A stretch of 64,000 bases of DNA, from the NCBI GenBank assembly GCA_963833115.1, contig CAWHWS010000002.1, positions 682,001-746,000 on the forward strand, written 5' to 3'. The notes beneath the pieces are model-generated. The model searched no databases and was not told the DNA's origin. It saw only the letters and a list, made by a program, of their open reading frames with translations. Of this stretch, positions 37,728 through 47,135 are shown in pieces. This stretch comes from Hasllibacter sp963833115 (GTDB lineage: Bacteria; Pseudomonadota; Alphaproteobacteria; Rhodobacterales; Rhodobacteraceae). Within the stretch, counting starts at the first letter, position 1, and the number at the start of each line of letters is the position of its first letter. Position numbers and translations under genes: made by a program.

Positions 37728-38323
37728 TCGGGGTCGCCGACCTGCGCGCCGCCGCCGAGCGGCTGCGGGACGCGATGGAGGGGGAGGCGGACGCGCTCAA
37801 CGCCGCGGACGGGGCGCTGGGGGACGGGGACCTGGGCGTCACGATGCGGCGCGGCTCGCGGGCGGTGGCGGAGCGGGCGGGCGAGATGCCGGACGAGGAT
37901 TTCGGCCGCGCCCTGATGGTCGCGGCGCAGGCGTTCACCAAGACCTCGGCCTCCTCCTACGGCACGCTGCTGGCGACGGGGCTGATGGCCGCGGCCAAGG
38001 CGGCGAAGGGGCGCGCGGCCGTGGAGGCGGGCGAGCTCGCGGGCCTGGTGGCGGCGGCGCGGGACGCGATGATGGCGCGGGGCAAGGCCGAGCTCGGCGG
38101 CAAGACGGTGCTCGACAGCCTGGACGCCATGGCGGCCGCGCTCGAGGGGGCGCAGGACCCGGCCGGCGCGGCCGTGGCGGCGGCGGAGGAGGCGCAGGCG
38201 GCGCTGCGGGACCGGCCGGCGACGGTCGGGCGGGCGCGTGTCTACGCCGAGAAGTCCGTGGGCATGGACGATCCGGGCATGCTGGCGATGAGCCGGATCG
38301 TGCGCGCGGTCACCGGGCGCTGA
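37724..38323 (+). CDS. dhaL: Dihydroxyacetone kinase family, DhaL (nucleotide-binding) subunit
   Basis: 199 residues, all-helical DAK2 domain. The metal/ATP site ADGALGDGDLG (D29, D34, D36) is intact; TSASSYGTLLATGL replaces the more usual GGASGP-like loop. The end GRARVYAEKSVGMDDPG is typical of DhaL. It starts with GTG in the 4-nt overlap with dhaK. Last gene of the operon, followed by a GC hairpin. Confidence 0.88.
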   Translation: MIGVADLRAAAERLRDAMEGEADALNAADGALGDGDLGVTMRRGSRAVAERAGEMPDEDFGRALMVAAQAFTKTSASSYGTLLATGLMAAAKAAKGRAAVEAGELAGLVAAARDAMMARGKAELGGKTVLDSLDAMAAALEGAQDPAGAAVAAAEEAQAALRDRPATVGRARVYAEKSVGMDDPGMLAMSRIVRAVTGR

Positions 38324-38350
38324 GGCGGGGGGCGGCCGCCCGCATCCCCT

Positions 38351-38367
38351 CGCCCCGAATCGGGGCG
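38351..38367 (+). terminator. GC hairpin after dhaL
   Basis: CGCCCCG (38351-38357) and CGGGGCG (38361-38367) around a 3-nt loop, 28 bp past the dhaL stop. No T-tract. The 244-bp gap to the next gene also contains GGGTCGATCGC twice (about 38386-38409) and nothing else I can name. Confidence 0.45.
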
Positions 38368-38567
38368 GCGCCGCATCGCGCGCTCGCCGGGTCGATCGCG
38401 GGTCGATCGCCGGGCGACGGGCACCGGCGGGGGGCGCGTCCCGGGCGCTGCCGCGAGACGGGGGCGTGACGCTTCCCTTCCGCGGGGGCGCGCCTGTCGC
38501 CCGGGCGCCCGGCGCGTTATGGAGGGGCGGTCCCCTGCGGCCATCCCGCGATCCGGACAGGGCAGCC

Positions 38568-40097
38568 ATGCATCGAAGCGAGAGAGACGACGCCACCATC
38601 TTCGAGCCGGGCCGCAACTGCTGGCGCGTGGCGCGGGCGGACGCCTTCGCCCTGATCGTGGACGCGGCGGATTATTTCGCGGCCCTGCGCCGGGTGATGA
38701 TCGCGGCGCGGCGGCAGCTCCTCCTGGTGGGCTGGGACCTCGACTTCGAGATCGAGATGCTGCCGGGGGAGAGCGACGCGGCGGGGCTGGCGCCGGACGG
38801 CTACCCCAACGCGATCGGGCCCTTCGTGGCCGAGATCGTCGCCCGCACGCCCGGGCTGCAGGTCCACATGCTCAAGTGGAACGGGGCGCTGGCGATCGCG
38901 CCCGGGCGGATCGTGCCGGCGCTGAAGCTCAAGTTCATGGAGGACGAGCGCATCCACTTCGCCCTGGACGGGCACCATCCGTTCGGCGCGTGCCACCATC
39001 AGAAGATCGTGGTGGCGGACGACGCGCTGGCCTTCTGCGGCGGGATCGACGTCACCGAAGACCGCTGGGACACGTCCGAGCACGCGCCGGACGATCCGCG
39101 GCGCGTGCGCAAGGACGGCAGCCTCGCGCCGCCCTGGCACGACGCGATGACGGCGGTGACGGGCCCCGCCGCCGCGGCGCTGGGCGAGCTGTCGCGCGAG
39201 CGCTGGGCGCGGGCGACGGGCGGCGCGCTCGAGCCGCCGGAGGGGCCGGGGGCCGACCTCTGGCCCGAGGGGCTGACGCCGCTGGGGCGGGACGTGGACC
39301 TCGCGATCGCGCGCACGGAGCCGCCCTTCGACGGCGACCCCCTGGTGGACGAGATCGAGCGGCTGTTCCTCGACCAGGTCGCGGCGGCGCGGAAGTGGAT
39401 CTACATCGAATCGCAGTATTTCGCGGCCGAATCGATCGTCGCCGCCCTGGAGGGCCGGTTGGCCGAGCCGGACGGGCCGGAGGTGGTGGTGATCAACCCC
39501 GAGCGGGCGTTCTCCGAGCTCGAGGACAAGGCGATGCACGTGGTGCGGGGGCGGATGATCGAGCGCCTCGAGGCGGCGGACCCGGGCGGGCGGTTCCGCA
39601 TCTACACCCCGGTGAACGCGGCGGGCGAGCCGATCTACGTGCACGCCAAGGTCTTCGTGACGGACGACCGGGTGCTGCGGATCGGGTCGAGCAACCTCGA
39701 CGACCGCTCGATGGGCTTCGACACCGAATGCGACGTCGCGGCCGAGTGCGACGGCGCGCGCTCGGAGACCATCGCCGGGGTGCGGGCGCGCCTGCTGGGC
39801 GAGCACCTGGGCGTGGGCGCGGAGGCGTTCGCGGCGGCGCAGGCGGGCGGCTCCCTGATCGCGGCGATCGAGCGGTTGAACGGGCCGGGCCGGGGGCTGC
39901 GCCGGATCGAGCGGATGCCCGAGGGGCGGATCGGCCGCTGGCTGGCGGACACGCGCGTCCTCGATCCCCGGTTCCGGCGGGGGGAGGGGTCGGCCGCCGG
40001 CCGGGGGCCGCGGCCGCGCTACATCGCGGCGGCCCTGGGCCTCGCGGGGGCGGGGGTGGCGGCCTGGCTCCTGCTGCGCGCCTGGCGGCGGCGCTGA
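38568..40097 (+). CDS. Phospholipase D-family protein with C-terminal membrane anchor
   Basis: 509 residues with two HKD active sites: H144, K146, D151 (HHQKIVVADD) and H359, K361 (VHAKVFVTDD, then GSSNLDDRS). GWDLDFEIEM near 55 and WHDAMTAVTGPAA near 195 are typical of bacterial PLD/cardiolipin synthase-like proteins. A single membrane helix near the C-terminus (YIAAALGLAGAGVAAWLLLR) ends in basic residues. No signal peptide, so the catalytic part is probably cytoplasmic at the inner membrane. The substrate (phospholipid hydrolysis or transfer) is not determinable here. Confidence 0.88.
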   Translation: MHRSERDDATIFEPGRNCWRVARADAFALIVDAADYFAALRRVMIAARRQLLLVGWDLDFEIEMLPGESDAAGLAPDGYPNAIGPFVAEIVARTPGLQVHMLKWNGALAIAPGRIVPALKLKFMEDERIHFALDGHHPFGACHHQKIVVADDALAFCGGIDVTEDRWDTSEHAPDDPRRVRKDGSLAPPWHDAMTAVTGPAAAALGELSRERWARATGGALEPPEGPGADLWPEGLTPLGRDVDLAIARTEPPFDGDPLVDEIERLFLDQVAAARKWIYIESQYFAAESIVAALEGRLAEPDGPEVVVINPERAFSELEDKAMHVVRGRMIERLEAADPGGRFRIYTPVNAAGEPIYVHAKVFVTDDRVLRIGSSNLDDRSMGFDTECDVAAECDGARSETIAGVRARLLGEHLGVGAEAFAAAQAGGSLIAAIERLNGPGRGLRRIERMPEGRIGRWLADTRVLDPRFRRGEGSAAGRGPRPRYIAAALGLAGAGVAAWLLLRAWRRR

Positions 40098-40148
40098 TCG
40101 CTGGCGCGGCCGGGCGGCGCGCGGTATCGAGCGCCGAGGGGGCCGGCG

Positions 40149-41249
40149 ATGCCGCAGGGGGCCAGGACGAGGCGCGCGCGGGAGGTCGGGGTCACCCTCG
40201 GGGTGGCCGCGCTGGGCGCGCTCGGGGCGAGCGCGGCGGGCCTGCCGGCGGGGCCGCTCCTCGGGGCGGCGCTCTCGGTCACGGCGCTGGCCCTGGCCGG
40301 CGGGCCCCCGGCGATCCCGGCGCGGCTGCGCGACGCGGCCTTCGCCACCATCGGCGTGGCGCTGGGCGCCGGGATCGGGCCGGGATTCCTCGCGGATCTC
40401 GCGCGGTGGCCGTTGTCGCTGGCGGCGCTGGCGGGGACCATCGCCCTGACGCTGGCGCTCTCGAGCCTCCTGCTCCGGCGCACCGGGATGGAAGGGGGCA
40501 CGGCCCTCCTCGCGGTCTCGCCGGGGGCGCTGTCGGTGGCGCTCGCGCTCAGCGAGGAGACGGGGCGGGACACGCGCGCGGTCGCGATCCTGCAGGCGGT
40601 GCGGCTCCTGGCCCTGACGGTCGCGCTGCCGCCGCTCCTGGCCGGGGCGACGGGCGCGGGGGGCGCCGGCGGGCCCGCCCTGCCGCCGGGGGCGGACACG
40701 GGATACGCCCTCGGCGCCGTCCTCCTGGCGCTGGCGATGGCGGGGGGCTGGACGGGCGCGCGCCTGCGGATGCCGGCGGCCTACCTGCTGGCCGGCTTCG
40801 CGGCGAGCGCGGCGGCCCATGCCGCGGGGCTGGTGGAGGGGCGGCTGCCAGCCCCGGTCTCCTTCGCGGGGTTCGCAGTGACCGGCGCGGTGATCGGCGG
40901 CCGCCTGCGCGGCGTGACCGTCCGGGAGCTGGCGCGCTCCGGGGGCCTCGCGCTGGCCCTGACGGCGATGGCGACGGGGATCGCCGCGGCCGCCGCCTGG
41001 CCGGTGGCCCGCGCGCTGGACGTGCCGTTCGGGCAGGTGATGATCGCCTTCGCCCCCGGCGGGGTGGAGGCGATGGCGGCGATGGCGCTCTTCCTAGGGC
41101 ACGACCCGGTCTTCGTCGGGGTGCACCACATCGCGCGCATCCTGGGGCTGATCGTGGCGTTGCCGCTCCTGCTGCCCCGGCGGGGGCCGCCAGGGGGGAC
41201 TGGTCCCGGTGGGACCGGCCCCGGGGGGACTGGTCCCGGTGGGGCGTGA
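40149..41249 (+). CDS. AbrB-family membrane protein (duplicated transporter-like family)
   Basis: 366 residues, about ten membrane helices in two related halves; PAGPLLGAALSVTALAL (first half) and MPAAYLLAGFAASAAA (second half) correspond to the two AbrB repeats. HDPVFVGVHHIARILGL near the end is a family hallmark. The family includes E. coli AbrB, a putative ammonia-monooxygenase-related or transport protein of unknown substrate, not the DNA-binding AbrB. The C-terminus ends in four GGTGP-like repeats. Confidence 0.8.
   Translation: MPQGARTRRAREVGVTLGVAALGALGASAAGLPAGPLLGAALSVTALALAGGPPAIPARLRDAAFATIGVALGAGIGPGFLADLARWPLSLAALAGTIALTLALSSLLLRRTGMEGGTALLAVSPGALSVALALSEETGRDTRAVAILQAVRLLALTVALPPLLAGATGAGGAGGPALPPGADTGYALGAVLLALAMAGGWTGARLRMPAAYLLAGFAASAAAHAAGLVEGRLPAPVSFAGFAVTGAVIGGRLRGVTVRELARSGGLALALTAMATGIAAAAAWPVARALDVPFGQVMIAFAPGGVEAMAAMALFLGHDPVFVGVHHIARILGLIVALPLLLPRRGPPGGTGPGGTGPGGTGPGGA
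41193..41243 (+). repeat. Direct repeat encoding the GGTGP tail of the AbrB-family protein
   Basis: Two identical 21-bp copies (41193-41213 and 41223-41243) with a 30-bp period. They encode the Pro-Gly-Gly-Thr-Gly repeats at the very C-terminus and each also contains the inverted arms GGGAC / GTCCC. Likely a slippage-prone tail. Confidence 0.6.
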
Positions 41250-41323
41250 CCGCGGGGTCGGCGACCGCGGGGGGTCCGCGACCCCGAGGGGGCCGTCCGG
41301 AGGCGTTCGGTTCCCGGGCGCGC

Positions 41324-41351
41324 TTGCCACCGCGGGCGCGGGCGGTAGGCT
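41324..41351 (+). promoter_or_regulatory. Candidate promoter of the TAXI-TRAP operon
   Basis: TTGCCA (41324-41329) and TAGGCT (41346-41351), 16 bp apart, 43 bp upstream of the TAXI binding-protein ATG. The placement and spacing are good; the -10 is average for this chromosome. Confidence 0.5.
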
Positions 41352-41394
41352 CCGCCGGACGGGGCCGCGACGAGCCCCCGAGGGAGGATACGCG

Positions 41395-42333
41395 ATGAAG
41401 GTATGGATCGGGGCGCTCTGCGCCGGGCTGGCGCTGGCGGCGCCGGCGGCGGCGCAGGAGCGCGTGACCTACAAGTCCGCGAAGGCGGGCTCGTCCTATT
41501 ATCAGATGGGCGTGGAGCTCGCCGAGGCGATGCGCGCGGGCACGGACGGCGCGATCTCCGTCACGGTGGAGGAGAGCCAGGGCTCGGTCCAGAACGTGAT
41601 GGAGGCGCGCGCGCGCGGCGCGGACTACGTGTTCACGACGCCTCCGGGGCTGGTGGCCGCCGCGCAGGCGGGCACGGGGCCGTTCGAGGGCAAGGGCGAT
41701 CCGGCCTTCGACGAGATCAGGGCGCTGTTCCCGATCCCGTCCCTGACGATGCACTTCGTGATGGACGCGGAGGCGGGCGCGACGGCGATGGCGGACATGG
41801 CGGGCCTCCGCATCCTGCTGGGCTCGGGCAGCTTCGGCGCGACGGAAGGGGAGAAGTACCTCGAGCTCTTCGGGATCGAGGCCGAGGTCGCGGACGCGGA
41901 GCTGTCGAACGCGGTCGCGGCGCTCAAGAACGGGCAGATCGACGGGTTCGTCACGGCCGGGTCCTGGCCCGCGCCCAACGTCATCGAGGCGGCGGCGACG
42001 ATGGACGTGACCGTCCTGTCGATGAGCGACGCCGAGATCGCCGAGACCGGGCGCACCCGGATCGAGATTCCCGCCGGCACCTATGCCGGGCAGGACGCGC
42101 CGATCGTGACCACCGCGCTCGACGTGGTGGCGTTCGCGACGACGCAGATGTCGGACGACACGGCCTACGCCATGACCAAGACGTTCTGGGAGGAGCAGGA
42201 GCGCCTGTCGGAGTCGGCGCGCTGGTGGGCGGGGGTCTCGCCCGACATGCTCGAGGGCGTGGCCGCGGGCATCCACCCGGGCGCGATGCGCTACTACGAG
42301 GAGATCGGCGCCGGGCTGGGGTCCGGCGGCTGA
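41395..42333 (+). CDS. TRAP transporter substrate-binding protein, TAXI family
   Basis: 312 residues with a signal peptide (VWIGALCAGLALAAPAAAQ). Mature start YKSAKAGSSYYQMGVELAE is the TAXI pattern, followed by VEESQGSVQNVMEARARGAD and MADMAGLRILLGSGSFGA. TAXI proteins deliver solutes to sodium- or proton-driven TRAP permeases; ligands reported for the family include glutamate and other organic acids. AGGGAGGA precedes the ATG. The fused permease gene follows with overlapping codons. Confidence 0.9.
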   Translation: MKVWIGALCAGLALAAPAAAQERVTYKSAKAGSSYYQMGVELAEAMRAGTDGAISVTVEESQGSVQNVMEARARGADYVFTTPPGLVAAAQAGTGPFEGKGDPAFDEIRALFPIPSLTMHFVMDAEAGATAMADMAGLRILLGSGSFGATEGEKYLELFGIEAEVADAELSNAVAALKNGQIDGFVTAGSWPAPNVIEAAATMDVTVLSMSDAEIAETGRTRIEIPAGTYAGQDAPIVTTALDVVAFATTQMSDDTAYAMTKTFWEEQERLSESARWWAGVSPDMLEGVAAGIHPGAMRYYEEIGAGLGSGG

Positions 42334-44156
42334 GCCCCGCGGGGGCCGGCCCCCCGGGGCCGGGCCCGGCGGCGACCGCTCCGGCCGCGGGGGCGACCGC
42401 GGGGGCGACCGCGGCGCCGGCGGGGCGGGGCTGGGTCCTCCTCGGCCTGGGGTCGATCGCGTTCCACCTGGGCCTCATCTTCCAGGGGCTGGTGCCGGCG
42501 CTGGTGGCGCGGCCGCTGCACCTGGCGCTGATCCTGCCGTGGATCTACTTCGCGCGCGGCCGGCCGGCGCTCTGGCCCGTGGGCGCGGCGGGGATCGGCA
42601 TCTGCGTCTGGATCGCGTGGTCGCATCGCGGCCTGCGGGACCAGTACGGGTTCCTCGAGGGCGGCGCGCAGGTGGCGATGGCGGCCGTGCTCCTCGCCGT
42701 CGTGCTCGACGGGGCGCGGCGGATGATCGGCTGGCCCCTGCCCGCCGTGGCCGCCGCCGCGCTGGCCTACGGCCTCATGGGGCAGCACGTGCCGGGGGAG
42801 TTCGGGCATGCGGGCATCCCGGTGGCGAGCTTCCTCGGCACGCTCACCATCGCCGAGGGCGGCGTCTGGGGCAGCCTGACGGGCGTGTCCGTGGGCGTGG
42901 TCGCGATCTTCGTGATCTTCGGCGCGGTCCTGAACGCCGGGGAGGCGGGGCAGGGGTTCATGAACGTGGCGGCCGCGGCGGCGGGGCGGCTGCGCGGCGG
43001 GGCGGCGAAGGTTTCGGTTCTGTCCTCGGCGCTGTTCGGCTCGATCTCGGGCTCGGCGAGCGCCAACGTCGCCTCCACCGGGGCGATCACCCTGCCGGCG
43101 ATGGTGCGGCTGGGCTATCCGCGCAGCCTCGCCGGCGCGGTGGAGGCGGTGGCGTCCTCGGGCGGGCAGATCATGCCGCCGCTGATGGGAGCGGGCGCGT
43201 TCGTGATGGTCGAGCTGACGGGGGTGCCCTACCCGTCGATCATGGCGGCGGCGCTGCTGCCGGCGATCCTCTACTTCGTCGCCGTCTGGGTCGGGATCGA
43301 CGCCTACGCGCGGCGCCACGCCCTGCCCGGCGTGCCGCCGGAGGACCGGCCGGGCGCGCGCGACGTGATGGTGACGAGCGCCTTCTTCGCGGTGCCGTTC
43401 GCCGCGCTCCTGGGGGCGATGTTCGGCGCGGGGCTGACGCCGCAATACGCGGCCTGCCTCGCCATCCTGGTGGCGGCGTGCCTCCTGCCGTTCGACGGGC
43501 GGCGCGGGTGGATGCCGCGGCAGGGGGCGGCGCGGGCGGCGCGGGCCGCGGTCGCGGCGGGCGGGCAGATCGCCCTCATCGGGTCGATCATCGTGTGCGC
43601 GGGGATCGTCGTGGGGGTGCTGGGGATCACCGGGCTCGGGATCAAGCTCACCTCCCTCATCGTGTCGGGCGCGGGGGGCGCGCTCTGGCCGGCGCTCCTC
43701 CTGACGGCGCTGGCGTGCCTGCTGCTGGGGATGGAGGTGCCGACGACGGCGGCCTACGTCATCTGCGTGAGCGTGGCGGGCCCGGCCCTGATCGAGCTCG
43801 GGCTGGAGCCGCTGCGCGCGCATCTCTTCGTGTTCTGGTTCGCGCTCCTCTCCACGATCACGCCGCCGGTCTGCGGCGCGGTGTTCATCGCCGCCGGCAT
43901 GGTGGGAGAGAACTGGCTGCGCGTCGCGGGCTCGGCGATGGCGCTGGGGATCGGGCTCTACGTGATCCCGCTCGGGATGGTGGCGCTGCCGGCGCTCACG
44001 GCGCCGGGGGACGGGCTCGGCGCGGCGGCGCTGGCGGCGGCGCGGATGGGGGTGGGGCTCGCGGCGCTGTCGCACGCGGTGATCGGGCGGGGGGCGCTCC
44101 TCAGGCGCGGGGCGCTGGCGGCCCTGGCGGCGGCCGTGATCTTCGCGCCCGTCTGA
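42330..44156 (+). CDS. TRAP transporter fused permease (DctQ-DctM type)
   Basis: About 608 residues, 15 or more membrane helices. The first part is a small 4-helix DctQ-like segment; the large DctM-like part contains GSISGSASANVASTGAIT, SSGGQIMPPLMGAGAF and GMEVPTTAAYVICV, all typical of TAXI-associated fused permeases. The start is unusual: no ATG/GTG/TTG is suitably placed. CTG 42330-42332 overlaps the binding-protein stop as CTGA, mirroring the GTGA couplings elsewhere. GTG 42492 would cut into the first membrane helix, and a GTG about 110 nt inside the previous gene would add non-conserved basic sequence. Confidence 0.82.
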   Translation: MSPAGAGPPGPGPAATAPAAGATAGATAAPAGRGWVLLGLGSIAFHLGLIFQGLVPALVARPLHLALILPWIYFARGRPALWPVGAAGIGICVWIAWSHRGLRDQYGFLEGGAQVAMAAVLLAVVLDGARRMIGWPLPAVAAAALAYGLMGQHVPGEFGHAGIPVASFLGTLTIAEGGVWGSLTGVSVGVVAIFVIFGAVLNAGEAGQGFMNVAAAAAGRLRGGAAKVSVLSSALFGSISGSASANVASTGAITLPAMVRLGYPRSLAGAVEAVASSGGQIMPPLMGAGAFVMVELTGVPYPSIMAAALLPAILYFVAVWVGIDAYARRHALPGVPPEDRPGARDVMVTSAFFAVPFAALLGAMFGAGLTPQYAACLAILVAACLLPFDGRRGWMPRQGAARAARAAVAAGGQIALIGSIIVCAGIVVGVLGITGLGIKLTSLIVSGAGGALWPALLLTALACLLLGMEVPTTAAYVICVSVAGPALIELGLEPLRAHLFVFWFALLSTITPPVCGAVFIAAGMVGENWLRVAGSAMALGIGLYVIPLGMVALPALTAPGDGLGAAALAAARMGVGLAALSHAVIGRGALLRRGALAALAAAVIFAPV

Positions 44157-44235
44157 CCTCGAGCGATTCGGCATGGCGCGCCCGCGGCGGCGTCCTAGGT
44201 CGTCGCCTCGCCGCCGGGATGAGGGAGGTCGCGCG

Positions 44236-44262
44236 ATGATCCGACCCCGCCGCCGCCCGTGA
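44236..44262 (+). CDS. 8-codon leader ORF before the ABC ATPase gene
   Basis: ATG-ATC-CGA-CCC and so on to CCG-TGA encodes MIRPRRRP. GGGAGG stands 7 nt before its ATG, the only good ribosome site here, and its TGA overlaps the GTG of the next gene (GTGA). Another mini-frame (MREVAR, 44219-44239) ends in ATGA overlap with it. The ABC gene has no ribosome site of its own, so it is probably translated by coupling to this leader. The arginine/proline-rich content would make ribosomes slow. Inference from sequence only. Confidence 0.4.
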   Translation: MIRPRRRP

Positions 44263-45422
44263 CGGGAGCGCCCAAGCCGCTCGCCGTGCGGGACCTGACC
44301 TGCCGCTACGGCGGGGCCATCGCCCTGAGCGGCGCCTCCTTCGACGTGGCGGCGGGGGAGTTCGTCTCGGTGCTGGGCCCGTCCGGCTGCGGCAAGTCCA
44401 CGCTCCTGCGCGCCATCGCCGGGCTCGAGCCGGCGGCGGAGGGGCGGATCGAGGTCGGCGGGCGGGACGTGGCGGGCCTGCGCCCCAAGGACCGGCAGGT
44501 GGCCTTCGTGTTCCAGTCCTACGCGCTCTACCCGCACATGAGCGTGCGGCAGAACCTGGCCGCGCCGCTGGCCATGGCGGAGCTCACGGCGGCGGGGCGG
44601 ACGGCGGGCCTGTGGCGCCTGCTGCCGGGGCAGCGGCGGGCGCGCGCCTCGATCGACGCGCGCGTCGCGGCGACGGCCGGGCAGCTCGAGATCGGGCCCT
44701 ACCTGGACCGGCGGCCGGCCGCGCTCTCCGGCGGGCAGAGGCAGCGCGTGGCGCTGGGCCGGGCCCTCATCCGCGAGCCGGACCTGTTCCTCCTGGACGA
44801 GCCGCTCGCCAACCTCGACGCCGCGCTGCGCCACCGCACGCGCACCGAGCTGCGCGCCCTGCAGCGGCGGACCGGGGCGACGACCCTGTTCGTGACGCAC
44901 GACCAGTCCGAGGCGATGGCGATCTCCGACCGGGTGATCGTGATGTTCGACGGGCGCATCCGGCAGGTCGGAACGCCCGACGAGCTCTACCGCGCTCCGG
45001 CGGACCTGGAGGTCGCGGGCTTCCTGTCGCAGCCGCACCTCAACGTGATCCCTGCGGCGGCGGTGCGCGCGGCCATCGGCGACCGGACGCGGGCCGGGGA
45101 GATCTCGGTGGCCGGCCGGCCCCTGGCCGAGGTCGAGGGGGTGATCGCGTTCCGCCCCGAGCACGCCTCGATCCGCCGGCCCGACGCGCCCGGCCTGCCC
45201 GGCCTGCGCGTCGTGGTGGACCACGTGGAGCACGGCGGCGCGGAGGCGAACCTCTTCGCGCGGCTCGCCTCGGACGGCACGCCCTGCCTCGTGCGGATCG
45301 CGTCGGCGGACATCGCCGACTGGCCGCCGGGCGCGGAGGGGGTGATGCATTTCTCCCTCGCGGACGCGCACCTCTTCGCGGGCGCCGCGCCGCCCGCCCC
45401 CGCCGGGCGGGCCGCCGCGTGA
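44259..45422 (+). CDS. ABC transporter ATPase, UgpC/MalK-type
   Basis: 387 residues. Walker A GPSGCGKST near 40, Q-loop VFQSYALYPHMSV near 85, signature LSGGQRQRVALGRA near 160, Walker B LFLLDEPLANLDA near 178, H-loop VTHDQSEAM, and a C-terminal TOBE/MalK-like regulatory domain (about 280-370). A 20-residue insertion around 115-135 (GRTAGLWRLLPGQRRARAS) is longer than usual. It starts at GTG overlapping the leader ORF stop. With two permeases and a type-1 binding protein it forms a complete carbohydrate or glycerol-phosphate importer. Confidence 0.9.
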   Translation: MTGAPKPLAVRDLTCRYGGAIALSGASFDVAAGEFVSVLGPSGCGKSTLLRAIAGLEPAAEGRIEVGGRDVAGLRPKDRQVAFVFQSYALYPHMSVRQNLAAPLAMAELTAAGRTAGLWRLLPGQRRARASIDARVAATAGQLEIGPYLDRRPAALSGGQRQRVALGRALIREPDLFLLDEPLANLDAALRHRTRTELRALQRRTGATTLFVTHDQSEAMAISDRVIVMFDGRIRQVGTPDELYRAPADLEVAGFLSQPHLNVIPAAAVRAAIGDRTRAGEISVAGRPLAEVEGVIAFRPEHASIRRPDAPGLPGLRVVVDHVEHGGAEANLFARLASDGTPCLVRIASADIADWPPGAEGVMHFSLADAHLFAGAAPPAPAGRAAA

Positions 45423-46296
45423 CCGGGCGGGCCGCCGGGGCGGCTCTGGCGGCGCCGGCGGCGATCCTGCTGGTGGCGCTCCTCTTCGCGCCCTCGGCGG
45501 GGGTGCTGGCCCTGTCCCTCACGGACTACCAGTTCGGGATGGGCAGGTTCGACTGGGTGGGCGCCGCCAACTACGTCCGGCTGGCGCAGGATGACGGCAT
45601 CCGCGGCAGCCTCTCCAACACCTTCGCCTACGTCGCCTTCGTGGCGCCGGTCTCGATCCTGGGGGCGCTCTGGGTGGCGATCCTCCTCACCGGGCAGGGG
45701 CGGCTGCGGGGGCCGTTCCAGGCGGTGTTCTTCCTGCCCGTCACCGCGACGCTGGTGGCGATGGCGACCGCGTGGGAGGTGCTGCTGCACCCGACCTTCG
45801 GCATGGCGAACGCCGCGCTGGCGGCGCTGGGCCTGGAGAAGGTGCGCTTCCTGTCGGACCCGGACACGGCGCTGCCGACGCTGGCGATGATCGGGGTGTG
45901 GAAGCTCCTGGGCTACAACGTCCTGCTATTCCTGGCGGGGCTGGCGACGATCCCGCGCGACCTCTACGAGGCGGCGGCCATCGACGGGGCGGAGGCGGGG
46001 TGGCGCCGGTTCACGCTCGTCACCTGGCCGATGCTGGCGCCCGTGACCCTGTTCGTGAGCGTCATCACCCTGATCCGCTGCTTCTCGGAGTTCGAGCTGG
46101 TCGCGGTCCTCACGCGCGGGGGGCCGAGCGGGGCGACGGAGATGATGCTCTACACGCTCTACCAGGAGGCGTTCCGATATCTCGACATCGGCATCGCCTC
46201 GGCCCTGGCGGTCGCGTTCCTCGGATTCGTGGCGGTCCTCTCCATCGCGCAGGTGCGCGCCTTCGACCGGGGCGGCCGGCACGGCCGGAGCGACCG

Positions 46297-46300
<4 letters not shown>
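45419..46300 (+). CDS. ABC transporter permease, UgpA/MalF-like
   Basis: 293 residues with six predicted membrane helices. The EAA loop contacting the ATPase reads YEAAAIDGAEAGWRRFTLVTWP near 185, and FFLPVTATLVAMATAWEVLL near 105 is typical of the family. Starts at GTG in the 4-nt overlap with the ATPase gene and ends in a GTGA overlap with the next permease. Confidence 0.92.
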
Positions 46301-47112
<812 letters not shown>

Positions 47113-47135
47113 TCCACCACGAAGGACCCACGCAC

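Noticed and set aside
42492..44156. GTG 42492 as start of the TRAP permease
   Set aside because: It would begin inside the first membrane helix and drop conserved N-terminal sequence; no ribosome site precedes it.
42294..45371. Minus-strand frame of more than 1000 codons over the TRAP and ABC genes
   Set aside because: Arg/His/Pro-rich translation without any recognisable domain, opposite strongly supported transporter genes.
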